From assembly GCA_947488655.1 (NCBI GenBank), contig CANKZZ010000002.1, positions 620,001 to 684,000 on the forward strand: DNA of 64,000 bases, given 5' to 3'. Position numbers and translations under genes: made by a program. The notes beneath the pieces are model-generated. The model did no database searches. It was not told where the DNA came from and was given only the letters and a program-made list of their open reading frames with translations. Below, piece after piece: positions 51,040 to 59,860 of the stretch. Position 1 is the stretch's first letter; every line of letters begins with the position of its first letter. The stretch is from an uncultured Psychroserpens sp. GTDB taxonomy: Bacteria > Bacteroidota > Bacteroidia > Flavobacteriales > Flavobacteriaceae.

Positions 51040-51098
51040 TGTCTTGCCTGTTGTTATATCGCAACTTTGTCTCATTATTAATCACAAAATATTCAACA

Positions 51099-51632
51099 AT
51101 GAGAAATTTAAGACAATTTATGTTATTTGTAATGACGGTAACATTAGTAACGTTGACATCATGTTCTAGTGATGACGATGGAGGAGAAGCGGGTAATGCT
51201 GCATCTGGAGTTATGGTCGCCAAAGTAGATGGAGCATCATTTCAATCTTTAGAAATTTCATCTTCGGCAACTGTAGCTAATGGAGGGCAAAATCTAATTA
51301 TTATAGCTTCTAGTACAGATGCTACAGCCTTCGCTTTTACAGTTTTAGGATATGATGGTGTTGGCACATATCCTTTGGGAGGAGGAGCAAACATTTTTAA
51401 TAGCGCATCATTTACTCAAACAGATGTTGATTTAAACAATCCTCAAAATTCTACAACAGAAATTTGGCAAGCTCCTTACGATGATACCATGGTTGGTGAG
51501 ATTAATGTTGCCGAAGAAACAGATACTAAAATAATTGGAACTTTTAGTTTTACATGTAAAAATGTGGGTGGTGATCAAACTGTAAAGACTATTACAGAGG
51601 GTTCGTTTAATTTAAATAAGCAGGTGCAATAA
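51099..51632 (+). CDS. Small lipoprotein of unknown function (DUF6252-like)
   Basis: A 177-aa lipoprotein with signal peptide and lipobox T-S-C-S-S-D-D-D (Cys about 23) followed by an acidic Asp-Asp-Asp-Gly-Gly stretch that often keeps Bacteroidota lipoproteins on the surface. The mature part is beta-rich and ends K-T-I-T-E-G-S-F-N-L-N, a layout seen in DUF6252 proteins. I chose the ATG at 51099; an upstream in-frame ATG (51039) falls on the regulatory palindrome and would precede the signal peptide with 20 non-signal residues. The propeller gene follows 10 bases later. Function not recognised. Confidence 0.72.
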   Translation: MRNLRQFMLFVMTVTLVTLTSCSSDDDGGEAGNAASGVMVAKVDGASFQSLEISSSATVANGGQNLIIIASSTDATAFAFTVLGYDGVGTYPLGGGANIFNSASFTQTDVDLNNPQNSTTEIWQAPYDDTMVGEINVAEETDTKIIGTFSFTCKNVGGDQTVKTITEGSFNLNKQVQ

Positions 51633-51642
51633 TCTTTAAATT

Positions 51643-53520
51643 ATGAAAAAGCTATTATTTAAATTAAAGCAGTTAATGAGCTATGTACTTGTATTAAGTG
51701 TATTAGTATTGCAGGCCCAAAAGGCAGAAACTCCAAACCATAATTATGAGCTTGGAGCCAAAATTAATGAGATGACTATTACAGATGGTGGAACCGTTGT
51801 AATTGCAACAAATGACGGTTTGGTTGGAATTAAACCAGGTCACGATGAGTTGTTATTTAATTTTAAGGATTACGGTCGGGTAAAACCAGAAGAGTTAACT
51901 TTTGTGCCAAAAGCACCTTATGTAATGGTTCAACAAGTTGGTTTTGCCAATTTGAGTTCTAAAAGAGCGGTTATAGATTATATGTCTGGTAAAGTATTAT
52001 TTACTACAGAGTCTAAAGGTTGGAAAAATATATTTTCGGCTAATATTTACATGCCTCAAAACAAACTTGTAGTTAGCGGTTTTCAAAATGGTGGAGCCAA
52101 ACATGAGAGTGTAACACCTAAAGTAACAGTATATGATTTAAATACAGGAGAAGAAGATTATTCGTTTTTTTTAATGACGCCAGGTAAAGTTACTATGAAA
52201 AATTATGCAATTACAGGTACGCCTCTTTTATTAAAAAATCAATTGTTAGTGCCAACAAGCCAAGGAATTATTGCAAAGTCAAAAACAGGAGAAACACTAT
52301 GGGACAATAAAGTTAAGAATGTAAATTGGATGACAAGTAATGATACAGAAAGCGAAATATATGCATTTGCAGCAACCTCAAACGGTAAAAACACTAGAAT
52401 TTATAAAATCAATTCTAATGGTAGTGAAGCTTGGAGTGATGAGCGTAAGGTAAAAGGTAGTGTATCTAATTTTCAAATTTTACCGCAAGGCCTTGCTGTA
52501 GTGAGTGATGTTTCTGGAGGTAGTAGCGTGATAGCTGCTAAATCTGAATCTAAAATAACAATGTTTAGTGCTTCAACAGGAGAAGATTTATGGGATAAGG
52601 CACCTAAGACAAAAGGGTATGTTCAACATTTTTATATTATGGATGATGGTATTCTCTTCGGAATTAAAGAAGGCGGAATAAACAAAATCGCTTATAATGG
52701 TAAAACACTTTTTAAAAAGCCATTAAAAACTGGAGAAAATATTTTAACCATGGCACACACACCACAAGGTTTGCTATATATCACGTCGGAAGATGCTAAT
52801 ATTGTTAATCTAGATACTGGAGATCAAGTTTGGGACAAAGCAATGAAATTTAAAAGAGCTGAGGTTGTTAGTTCTGATTTAGACAAAACTCATAATAATT
52901 ATTTAATTAGTGCAGATGATAAGTTGTTTGCTATAAATGCAATTTCTGGTGAGTTTAAGTTATTAGCAGAATCTAACTTTGAAGGCAAAGAAGATCCAAC
53001 TTTTGTTGAGGTAAGAAACGACGGTGTCTTATTAACCTCAAGTCAAAATTTAATGATGCTAGATTTTGAAGGCAGTCAATTATGGCATGAGTATTATAAA
53101 GCACCAGGAAAAAGTGCATTTGGAGCAATTTTGGCTGGTGTTACAGCAGTTGCAACAGCAGCAGCTGCGACAAGCTCTTATTCAATAGCAAATAATAATA
53201 GAAACATTTTAGGTGGCTATACAACAACTGGACAGCGTTATGCAAACTTAGGAGATGGTATGTCTGCAGCATCTGGAGCATCTGTGGCAGAAATGCTAAA
53301 ACGCTTTAAAGCAACAGCAGCAACACAAAATTTTCAATTTATATTAACCAAATTAGAGGATGGTGTGGGATTAGTTAAGGTAAATAAAGATACAGGTAAA
53401 GTAGAAAAAGAGATTGTTTTAAAGGATAAAAAACCAGAATATCAGGTTGATGAGTTTGGTGGTTATTTGTATTATAAAGTAAACGATAAGACTATTTATG
53501 CATACAATCTTAATGATTAA
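51643..53520 (+). CDS. PQQ-like beta-propeller repeat protein with internal Ala-rich hydrophobic segment
   Basis: A 625-aa exported protein (signal peptide to about residue 26, L-Q-A-Q) built of repeated blades of the form G-E-x-L-W-D or G-D-Q-V-W-D (for example near 215, 305, 395 and 475), as in PQQ-like/BamB-type propellers. No PQQ-dehydrogenase catalytic motif is seen, so it is probably a binding or scaffold protein. A non-polar segment at about 491-512 (A-I-L-A-G-V-T-A-V-A-T-A-A-A-A) interrupts the repeat pattern and could be a membrane or turn insertion. Co-transcribed with the lipoprotein upstream (10-bp gap); a strong terminator follows. Confidence 0.8.
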   Translation: MKKLLFKLKQLMSYVLVLSVLVLQAQKAETPNHNYELGAKINEMTITDGGTVVIATNDGLVGIKPGHDELLFNFKDYGRVKPEELTFVPKAPYVMVQQVGFANLSSKRAVIDYMSGKVLFTTESKGWKNIFSANIYMPQNKLVVSGFQNGGAKHESVTPKVTVYDLNTGEEDYSFFLMTPGKVTMKNYAITGTPLLLKNQLLVPTSQGIIAKSKTGETLWDNKVKNVNWMTSNDTESEIYAFAATSNGKNTRIYKINSNGSEAWSDERKVKGSVSNFQILPQGLAVVSDVSGGSSVIAAKSESKITMFSASTGEDLWDKAPKTKGYVQHFYIMDDGILFGIKEGGINKIAYNGKTLFKKPLKTGENILTMAHTPQGLLYITSEDANIVNLDTGDQVWDKAMKFKRAEVVSSDLDKTHNNYLISADDKLFAINAISGEFKLLAESNFEGKEDPTFVEVRNDGVLLTSSQNLMMLDFEGSQLWHEYYKAPGKSAFGAILAGVTAVATAAAATSSYSIANNNRNILGGYTTTGQRYANLGDGMSAASGASVAEMLKRFKATAATQNFQFILTKLEDGVGLVKVNKDTGKVEKEIVLKDKKPEYQVDEFGGYLYYKVNDKTIYAYNLND

Positions 53521-53539
53521 ATCTTGTTGTTGAGATTAT

Positions 53540-53580
53540 GATTAGGCGTGATTATTAATGAATTACGCTTAATCTTTTTT
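53540..53580 (+). terminator. Intrinsic terminator after the propeller gene
   Basis: 14-bp stem (53540-53553 with 53561-53574, two G-T pairs), 7-base loop ATTAATG, six T. It lies 20 bases after the stop and closes the lipoprotein-propeller operon. Confidence 0.85.
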
Positions 53581-53654
53581 AATTACCTCTCATCGAAAAA
53601 ATCCTAACTCACTGTATATAAATTATATATTCGTCATGCTATTAATCAATTTTG

Positions 53655-53713
53655 AAAAAGCGTCAGCTCATTTATCGACCCCAAAAGGCCATTTAAATCT
53701 GATGCTTTTTTTT
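53655..53713 (+). terminator. Second intrinsic terminator in the kinase leader
   Basis: Stem of about 12 bp, AAAAAGCGTCAG (53655-53666) with CTGATGCTTTTT (53699-53710), one G-T pair, 32-base loop, ending in eight T. It lies 75 bases downstream of the first terminator and 76 bases before the kinase start, so it must end a short transcript or act as an attenuator. Confidence 0.65.
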
Positions 53714-53789
53714 ATGCCCTAAAATGAGATTAAGAATGCAGACTGTTAACAAATAGTATTACCTTAGAGATGCTATTAATTATTACAAG

Positions 53790-55673
53790 ATGAAAAAATA
53801 CATTCTCATTTTATGCCTTAGTTTTATAATTCAAACAGTTTCTTCACAAGAATCACCAGCTCAACTCAATGATAGGGCTATGAATGTTTATAAGTCTAAC
53901 CCTAATGAAGCGTTAGATATTTTGGACCAAGCACTTAAAATTTCCGAAGAAAAAAACGATAATATCTTAATCGCAAAAACTAAAAATAATATTGGTATTG
54001 TTTATAGAGATCTTGGGCGTTTTGAAGAAGCAAAAGCTTTATCTAAAGAGGCTTTGAGCGTTAACGATTCTATCATATTAGCTTCGGCCTATAATAATAT
54101 TGGTGTTGTAGACAGAAATTTGGGTTTATATGATGAAGCTTTAACAAATTATTTAAAAGCACTTAGCATATATGAAGCTAAAGGGATGGATAAGTATATA
54201 GCAATTACTCACAATGCGATTGGGTTGGTTTATAGTTTTAACGGTATAAATAATAAGGCTATAGAGTATCATTTAAAAGCAAAAGCCTCTTTTGAAAAAT
54301 TAAATGACAAAAAAGGCATCTCTGAGGTGTATAATAACATTGCAATTATTTATGCCAACGATGGAGACTTAAATAAGGCTTTAGATTATTTTAAATACTC
54401 GTTAAAAATTGAAGAAGATTTAAATGATAAAAAGGGTATTGCAGAGTCTGTAAATAATGTTGGAGCAGTTTATTATTACATGGAGAAAGTAGACTCTGCT
54501 TTGGTGTATTTTAATAGATCTGCAGCCATAGAAAAATCTATTGGAAATCTTGCAGGTGTTGCTGCCAGTTACAATAATATTGCAGATGTATTGCTATCTA
54601 CAGGAAAAACAGATAATTCTAAATTATATATAGATAGTGCTTATTATTATGCAAAAAACTCAAAAGTATCTGTAGATATAGAAACTGCTTTAATAAATTA
54701 CTCTTTATATCATGAATATAAAAATGAGCTTAAAAAATCTATTGATTACCATAAAAAATTAGCAAAATTTAGAGACAGTACACTTAATATAGAAACCAAT
54801 CAAAAAATTGCTGAGCTCGAAATTGGTTTTCAAACAGAAAAGAAAGAGAAGCAAATCTCAGCACAACGCGCAGACTTGGCAGAGAAAGAACTCTCGCTAA
54901 ATAAAAAAAATACACAACTCATAGTGTTAATTGCCTTAGCTATTTTATTGGCATTAATTGGGTATTTATTTTATAACCAGCAAAAGCTTAAAAACAAACA
55001 ATTAAAAAAAGAGAACGAGCTTAAAGACGCGCTTTTAAAGATTGAAACTCAAAATAGATTGCAAGAACAACGTTTAAGAATTTCTCGTGATTTGCACGAT
55101 AATATTGGTGCTCAGCTAACATTTATAATTTCTTCAATTGACAATTTAAAGTATGGTTTTGATATAAAAGACCAAAAGCTTACAACTAAATTAGAAACCA
55201 TAAGCGAGTTTACAACTGCAACAATATATGAGTTGAGAGATACCATTTGGGCTATGAATAAAACCGAAATCTCTATTGAAGATTTGCAGGCAAGAATTTC
55301 TAATTTTATAGATAAAGCAGAGTTGGCTTTAGAAGGCGTTGACTTTAGCTTTAGTTCAAATACCTCGGAAATTGAAAATCTCAAATTTTCGTCTGTAGAA
55401 GGAATGAACATCTATCGTATTATACAAGAAAGTATAAATAATGCTTTAAAATATTCTGAAGCAAATCATATTAACGTTCGTTTTTACGCTAAAAATAATA
55501 CACTTGTTTTTGAGATATTGGATGATGGTATAGGGTTTGATTTAGCAAATACAGCCATGGGAAATGGCATAAACAACATGAAAAAAAGAGCTCAAGACAT
55601 AGGAGCCAATATTAAGGTTAATTCTAAAGTTAATGAAGGTACAAAAGTGTGCTTAAAGTTGAATCACAATTAA
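53790..55673 (+). CDS. TPR-containing sensor histidine kinase (NarL/HisKA_3 type)
   Basis: A 627-aa kinase: signal peptide (about 1-20), six or so tetratricopeptide repeats in the periplasmic part (about 24-300, with N-N-I-G-I-V-Y, N-A-I-G-L-V-Y, N-N-I-A-I-I-Y, N-N-V-G-A-V-Y, N-N-I-A-D-V-L), a coiled coil, one transmembrane helix (about 375-395), then a HisKA_3 dimerisation domain with phospho-acceptor His436 in R-D-L-H-D-N-I-G-A-Q-L and an HATPase_c domain (Q-E-S-I-N-N-A-L-K-Y-S, D-D-G-I-G-F-D, G-N-G-I-N-N-M). The partner regulator follows 68 bases later. The signal sensed is unknown. Confidence 0.93.
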   Translation: MKKYILILCLSFIIQTVSSQESPAQLNDRAMNVYKSNPNEALDILDQALKISEEKNDNILIAKTKNNIGIVYRDLGRFEEAKALSKEALSVNDSIILASAYNNIGVVDRNLGLYDEALTNYLKALSIYEAKGMDKYIAITHNAIGLVYSFNGINNKAIEYHLKAKASFEKLNDKKGISEVYNNIAIIYANDGDLNKALDYFKYSLKIEEDLNDKKGIAESVNNVGAVYYYMEKVDSALVYFNRSAAIEKSIGNLAGVAASYNNIADVLLSTGKTDNSKLYIDSAYYYAKNSKVSVDIETALINYSLYHEYKNELKKSIDYHKKLAKFRDSTLNIETNQKIAELEIGFQTEKKEKQISAQRADLAEKELSLNKKNTQLIVLIALAILLALIGYLFYNQQKLKNKQLKKENELKDALLKIETQNRLQEQRLRISRDLHDNIGAQLTFIISSIDNLKYGFDIKDQKLTTKLETISEFTTATIYELRDTIWAMNKTEISIEDLQARISNFIDKAELALEGVDFSFSSNTSEIENLKFSSVEGMNIYRIIQESINNALKYSEANHINVRFYAKNNTLVFEILDDGIGFDLANTAMGNGINNMKKRAQDIGANIKVNSKVNEGTKVCLKLNHN

Positions 55674-55674
55674 A

Positions 55675-55692
55675 ATACGACATTTGGCGTAT
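55675..55692. promoter_or_regulatory. 18-bp near-palindrome upstream of the response regulator
   Basis: ATACGACATTTGGCGTAT begins one base after the kinase stop and ends 49 bases before the regulator ATG. It matches the site at 51022-51039 in 16 of 18 bases, each copy having one mismatch at a different place in otherwise perfect ATACGACA/TGTCGTAT arms. Suggests autoregulation. Confidence 0.6.
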
Positions 55693-55741
55693 TACTTATA
55701 AAGTATAAAAAAATTACCTTTAAGTTCTAAACTAAAGTTCA

Positions 55742-56392
55742 ATGCAGATTAAAATTGCCATAGTAGACGATAATACTTTTTTAATACAAACGGTAAAAGA
55801 GAAGCTTTCTTTTTTTGACAATTTTACTGTAAAATATACAGCCATAAATGGGTCTGATTTACTATCTCAAATAGAAACAGATTATAATTTAGATTTAATT
55901 TTAATGGATATTGAAATGCCAATACTTAATGGGATTGAAACAACTGAGATTATAAAGAAGAAACATCCTCATATAAAAATTATCATGCTTACTGTTTTTG
56001 ATAATGATGAGAACATTTTTAATGCAATTAAAGCTGGAGCCGATGGCTATTTGCTAAAAGAAATTAATGCTAAAAATCTTCATGATGGCATTGTAGATAC
56101 ATTAAATGGTGGTGCAGCAATGAATCCATCAATTGCGTTAAAAACACTAAAATTACTTAGAAATCCCTTAAGTTTAGAAAACGTTAAAGATATTGAGGTT
56201 ATAAAATTAACCAATAGAGAGACAGAGGTATTAGAGCATTTAAGTAAAGGTCTAAACTATGTGCAAATAGCCGACAATCTTATAGTGTCTAAAGGCACTG
56301 TTAGAAAACATATTGAGAATATATATAGAAAATTACAGGTGCATAATAAGCTTGAAGCTGTGCAAAAGGCTAAGCGAAACAATCTTATTTAA
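55742..56392 (+). CDS. LuxR/NarL-family response regulator
   Basis: A 216-aa regulator: receiver domain (about 3-120) with phospho-acceptor Asp56 in L-M-D-I-E-M-P, Thr in M-L-T-V-F and Lys in L-L-K-E, then a GerE/LuxR helix-turn-helix (about 150-212) starting L-T-N-R-E-T-E-V-L-E-H-L-S-K-G and V-S-K-G-T-V-R-K-H-I-E-N-I-Y-R-K-L. Cognate partner of the kinase upstream. Probable targets are the palindromes at 51022 and 55675. Its last eight bases overlap the convergent coaD gene. Confidence 0.95.
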   Translation: MQIKIAIVDDNTFLIQTVKEKLSFFDNFTVKYTAINGSDLLSQIETDYNLDLILMDIEMPILNGIETTEIIKKKHPHIKIIMLTVFDNDENIFNAIKAGADGYLLKEINAKNLHDGIVDTLNGGAAMNPSIALKTLKLLRNPLSLENVKDIEVIKLTNRETEVLEHLSKGLNYVQIADNLIVSKGTVRKHIENIYRKLQVHNKLEAVQKAKRNNLI

Positions 56393-56840
56393 CACGAACA
56401 CTATTTGGTACCAACTTTGTGTAGTCGCCATTATTTCTAATTACATCTCGTACAATAGACGAAGAGATATATGATGTGCTTGCAGCAGTTAATAGAAAAA
56501 CGGTTTCTATAGGAGCAAGATCTCTGTTAGTATGTGCTATAGCTTTTTCAAATTCAAAATCGGCAGGATTTCTTAAACCTCTTAAGATGAATTCTACATT
56601 GTTTTTTTGACAAAAATCTACCGTTAGCCCTTTGTAGGTTACTACTTTTATTTTTGGTTGATCTTTAAAAGCCTCTTCAATAAATTTTTTGCGCTCTTCT
56701 AATGAAAACATGTATTTTTTATCTGCATTAATACCAATGGCTACAATTACTTCATCAAAAAGTTTAACACTGCGATTAATAATATCTTCGTGACCTAAAG
56801 TTATAGGATCAAATGATCCTGGGAAAATTGCCTTTTTCAT
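56385..56840 (-). CDS. coaD: Phosphopantetheine adenylyltransferase
   Basis: A 151-aa enzyme of coenzyme A synthesis joining 4'-phosphopantetheine to AMP from ATP. The nucleotidyltransferase motif is G-S-F-D-P-I-T-L-G-H (8-17), with R-G-L-R-N-P-A-D-F-E-F-E and the C-terminal I-S-S-S-I-V-R-D. Length is normal. It follows ddl on the minus strand by 29 bases and overlaps the end of the response regulator gene tail to tail. Confidence 0.97.
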   Translation of the reverse strand: MKKAIFPGSFDPITLGHEDIINRSVKLFDEVIVAIGINADKKYMFSLEERKKFIEEAFKDQPKIKVVTYKGLTVDFCQKNNVEFILRGLRNPADFEFEKAIAHTNRDLAPIETVFLLTAASTSYISSSIVRDVIRNNGDYTKLVPNSVRVK

Positions 56841-56869
56841 AATGAGATTTCTAGTGCTAAAGATAATTA

Positions 56870-57847
56870 TTATTTTTTGAGTGCACTTTCTATAGCGTTT
56901 TCAAAAAGCTCACTCATATTTATGCCAGCAGCTTGAGCTTGCTGAGGTAGAATGCTTGCAGCAGTTAAACCAGGTACTGTGTTTACTTCCAGTAAATGTG
57001 GCTCTCCATTTTTAAATATGTATTCGCTTCTACTAAATCCCTTCAATTTTAATACTTGGTAAACTTTTTTTGCTAGAGCACTCACCATTTTAGCTTGGTC
57101 ATCATTAATTCTCGCTGGAGTTATTTCTTGAGATTGACCAAGATATTTTGCTTTGTAATCAAAGAAATCGTTATCTGAAACAATTTCAGTAATAGGTAAT
57201 ACAATGACTTCTCCTTTATAATTTATAACACCTACCGAAACTTCAGTGCCATCTAGATAAGATTCTATTATAACTTCATCATCTTCTTTAAAAGCCACGT
57301 CAAGCGCATGTTGTAGTTCTTCTTTTTTATACACTTTTGTAATACCAAAACTACTGCCTGCTCGATTGGCTTTTACAAAGCAAGGCAAGCCAACTTTATT
57401 TACAATTTGATCTTCATTAATAGAGTCGCCAAAGTTTACAAAATAAGACGTTGCTGTTTTAATTCCGTAGGGTTTTAAAGCACTTAAACAGTCTCTTTTA
57501 TTAAAAGTCAAAGCAGCTTGATACATATTGCAACTCGTATGAGGTATCTCTAACAACTCAAAATAGCCTTGCATAAATCCATCTTCTCCAGGAGACCCGT
57601 GAATGGCATTAAAAACACAATCAAAGTTTATTTTTGTTTCATTTACGAGTACAGAAAAATCATTCTTATCTATATGAAATTCTTCGTCCATGTCATTGAC
57701 AAATACCCATTTTTGTTTAAAAATATGAATACGATAAGCATTGTATTTTGATTTGTTAAGTGTATCGTATACTACTTGACCGCTTTTAAGGGATATTTCA
57801 AACTCACTAGAATATCCACCCATTATGATGGCAATGTTTTTTTTCAT
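56870..57847 (-). CDS. ddl: D-alanine--D-alanine ligase
   Basis: A 325-aa ATP-grasp ligase making D-Ala-D-Ala for peptidoglycan. Visible motifs: M-G-G-Y-S-S-E-F-E-I-S-L-K-S-G at the start, H-G-S-P-G-E-D-G (85-92), V-K-A-N-R-A-G-S-S-F-G-I-T-K, and the C-terminal L-E-V-N-T-V-P-G-L-T. The coaD gene follows 29 bases later. A CAAATTTA (57910-57917), the complement of TAnnTTTG, lies 63 bases upstream as a possible promoter. Confidence 0.96.
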   Translation of the reverse strand: MKKNIAIIMGGYSSEFEISLKSGQVVYDTLNKSKYNAYRIHIFKQKWVFVNDMDEEFHIDKNDFSVLVNETKINFDCVFNAIHGSPGEDGFMQGYFELLEIPHTSCNMYQAALTFNKRDCLSALKPYGIKTATSYFVNFGDSINEDQIVNKVGLPCFVKANRAGSSFGITKVYKKEELQHALDVAFKEDDEVIIESYLDGTEVSVGVINYKGEVIVLPITEIVSDNDFFDYKAKYLGQSQEITPARINDDQAKMVSALAKKVYQVLKLKGFSRSEYIFKNGEPHLLEVNTVPGLTAASILPQQAQAAGINMSELFENAIESALKK

Positions 57848-58202
57848 TTATGCTTAATTTGCTTATGCTGATAGTTGTTAAGTGTATCAGTAGTTATTTC
57901 CGAAGAAAACAAATTTATTATTAGATTTATTTTAAATGTAGCAATAAAATGGCATTATTTATTGTTAAGCTAAAATACCAAATAAACTCAAGAACTCAAC
58001 TTGGCTTTTAATGTTTAATCTAAAATGTATAAAAATATATTGAGATGAGTTTATTTATGACAATCATAGCATCGTAACCATTAGGTAATTAAGCATAAAA
58101 TAAGCGAGTTTTGACTCTTTTTAATGAAACAGATAAAGTAGAGTTGAGTACTATATAAAAACCCTTTCCTTTTTATATATTTGCGATACAATAAAATATA
58201 AG
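57848..58202. other. 355-bp divergent intergenic region between ddl and the PASTA gene
   Basis: A/T-rich with no ORF. It should hold two outward promoters: CAAATTTA (57910-57917) for ddl and TATATTTG (58176-58183) for the PASTA gene. A short inverted repeat CTGATA...TATCAG lies in the ddl leader near 57870. Nothing else recognised. Confidence 0.6.
58176..58183 (+). promoter_or_regulatory. Promoter -7 element of the PASTA-rluD operon
   Basis: TATATTTG, a full match to TAnnTTTG, 19 bases before the ATG. No clear -33 TTTG is present at the usual spacing. Confidence 0.5.
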
Positions 58203-58763
58203 ATGAGTTTAATACAATTTCTTAAGAGTAAGACTTTTTTTAAGCAAATAGCATTAGCAATTATTGCATTAATTGTTATTGTGTTTTTTACAATGCAATA
58301 TTTAAAAAGCACGACTAATCATGGTGAGTTTATAGAAGTGCCTGAGTTAAAAGGGAAGTCTTTAGCGACGGTTCAAATAGAGTTGGAGGATAATGATTTG
58401 GTCATGGAAATTCAAGATTCTGCAAATTACAACCCTAAGTATCCTAAGTTTTCTGTCATTGAGCAATATCCAAAAGCAGGTTCGCAGGTTAAAGAGAATA
58501 GAAAGATTTACTTAACTTTAAACCCATCAGGATATCGTAAAGTTTCAGTGCCAAATATTGTGCGTCGTACGTTTAGACAAGCAAAGCCAACTTTAGAAAC
58601 TTTAGGTTTTGAAGTAGGTAAGGTCACTTATGTTGATGATATTGGAAAAGAAGAAGTGATTGCAATAAAGTACAAAGGAGAAACTATAAAAGCAGGAGAT
58701 ATGCTTCCGCTAACTTCAAAAATTGATGTTGTTTTAGGTAACGGAAAAAGAGGGTCTAACTAA
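58203..58763 (+). CDS. Membrane-anchored PASTA-domain protein
   Basis: A 186-aa protein with a single N-terminal transmembrane helix (about 14-30) and two PASTA domains (about 38-108 with V-P-E-L-K-G-K-S-L-A, and 112-183 with V-P-N-I-V-R-R-T-F-R-Q-A). PASTA domains bind peptidoglycan fragments or penicillin-binding-protein partners. There is no kinase or transpeptidase domain, so it is a stand-alone binder, probably periplasmic. One base separates its stop from rluD, and ddl is divergent from it, which fits a cell-wall role. Confidence 0.9.
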   Translation: MSLIQFLKSKTFFKQIALAIIALIVIVFFTMQYLKSTTNHGEFIEVPELKGKSLATVQIELEDNDLVMEIQDSANYNPKYPKFSVIEQYPKAGSQVKENRKIYLTLNPSGYRKVSVPNIVRRTFRQAKPTLETLGFEVGKVTYVDDIGKEEVIAIKYKGETIKAGDMLPLTSKIDVVLGNGKRGSN

Positions 58764-58764
58764 A

Positions 58765-59805
58765 ATGGCTGAATATACAGTAACAGAGAAGGATGATGAC
58801 GATTTATATGAGCATCACTCTTTCGTGGCGGATAAAGGTCAGGCACCTCTACGCATAGATAAATATTTAATGAATCGTATTGAAAATGCGACTCGAAATA
58901 AAATTCAAGCAGCAGCCAAAGATGGTAGTATTTACGTAAATGACGTCCAAGTAAAACAAAATTACAAGGTAAAGCCATTTGATAAAATTCGAGTGCTTTT
59001 TGAACATCCACCATTTGAGAATTTATTAACTCCAGAAGATATACCATTAGATATTGTTTATGAAGATGATGAACTTTTGGTACTCAATAAACCTGCAGGT
59101 TTAGTTGTTCATCCTGGTCATGGTAATTACTCTGGGACGTTAATTAATGCTTTGATTTTTCATTTTGAAAACTTACCTAATAACTCCAGTGAGCGTCCAG
59201 GATTAGTTCATAGAATTGATAAGGATACATCAGGATTGCTTGTAGTGGCAAAGACTGAACATGCTATGACGCATCTCTCCAAACAGTTTTTTGATAAAAC
59301 TAGTGAGCGAGAATATGTAGCCATAGTTTGGGGAAATATGGATAACGATGAAGGCACTATAGAAGGTCATATTGGGCGTCATCCTAAAAACAGATTACAA
59401 AACACTGTTTTTGAAGGTGATGAAGCAGACGAAAAAGGAAAACCAGCAGTTACTCATTATAAGGTGATTGAACGTCTAGGATACGTAACTCTCGTTACTT
59501 GTAAATTAGAGACAGGACGTACGCACCAAATACGTGTGCATATGAAACATATTGGGCATACACTTTTTAATGACGAACGATATGGTGGAGAGCGTATATT
59601 AAAAGGTACAACATTTACAAAATACAAGCAATTTGTAGATAACTGTTTTAAAATTTTACCAAGACAAGCACTACATGCAAAAACATTAGGTTTTGTACAT
59701 CCTAAAACCGGAGAAAAAATGAGCTTTGATTCTCCAATTCCTGAAGATATGCAGCAATGTATAGAAAAATGGAGGCATTATGCAAAGCACAAAGATTCTA
59801 ATTAG
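58765..59805 (+). CDS. rluD: 23S rRNA pseudouridine synthase, RluD type
   Basis: A 346-aa enzyme with an N-terminal S4 RNA-binding domain (about 28-75) and a RluA-like catalytic domain; the catalytic Asp is in H-R-I-D-K-D-T-S-G-L. Other family blocks are N-K-P-A-G-L-V-V-H-P-G and G-R-T-H-Q-I-R-V-H. It isomerises uridines in helix 69 of 23S rRNA in E. coli. It is coupled to the PASTA gene upstream. A strong promoter for the next gene starts three bases after its stop. Confidence 0.93.
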   Translation: MAEYTVTEKDDDDLYEHHSFVADKGQAPLRIDKYLMNRIENATRNKIQAAAKDGSIYVNDVQVKQNYKVKPFDKIRVLFEHPPFENLLTPEDIPLDIVYEDDELLVLNKPAGLVVHPGHGNYSGTLINALIFHFENLPNNSSERPGLVHRIDKDTSGLLVVAKTEHAMTHLSKQFFDKTSEREYVAIVWGNMDNDEGTIEGHIGRHPKNRLQNTVFEGDEADEKGKPAVTHYKVIERLGYVTLVTCKLETGRTHQIRVHMKHIGHTLFNDERYGGERILKGTTFTKYKQFVDNCFKILPRQALHAKTLGFVHPKTGEKMSFDSPIPEDMQQCIEKWRHYAKHKDSN

Positions 59806-59807
59806 AA

Positions 59808-59838
59808 TTTGATTAAGTTAAAAATTATATTATTTTTG
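59808..59838 (+). promoter_or_regulatory. Consensus Bacteroidota promoter of the DDGYY lipoprotein gene
   Basis: TTTG (59808-59811), exactly 19 bp, TATTTTTG (59831-59838): a perfect match to TTTG-N19-TAnnTTTG. Predicted start of transcription is near 59845, giving a leader of about 15 bases. Confidence 0.8.
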
Positions 59839-59860
59839 AGTAAGAATTTTATTATATCAT

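Noticed and set aside
51039-51098. Upstream start for the lipoprotein at 51039
   Set aside because: It would place 20 extra residues before a complete lipoprotein signal peptide and begins at the end of the regulatory palindrome.
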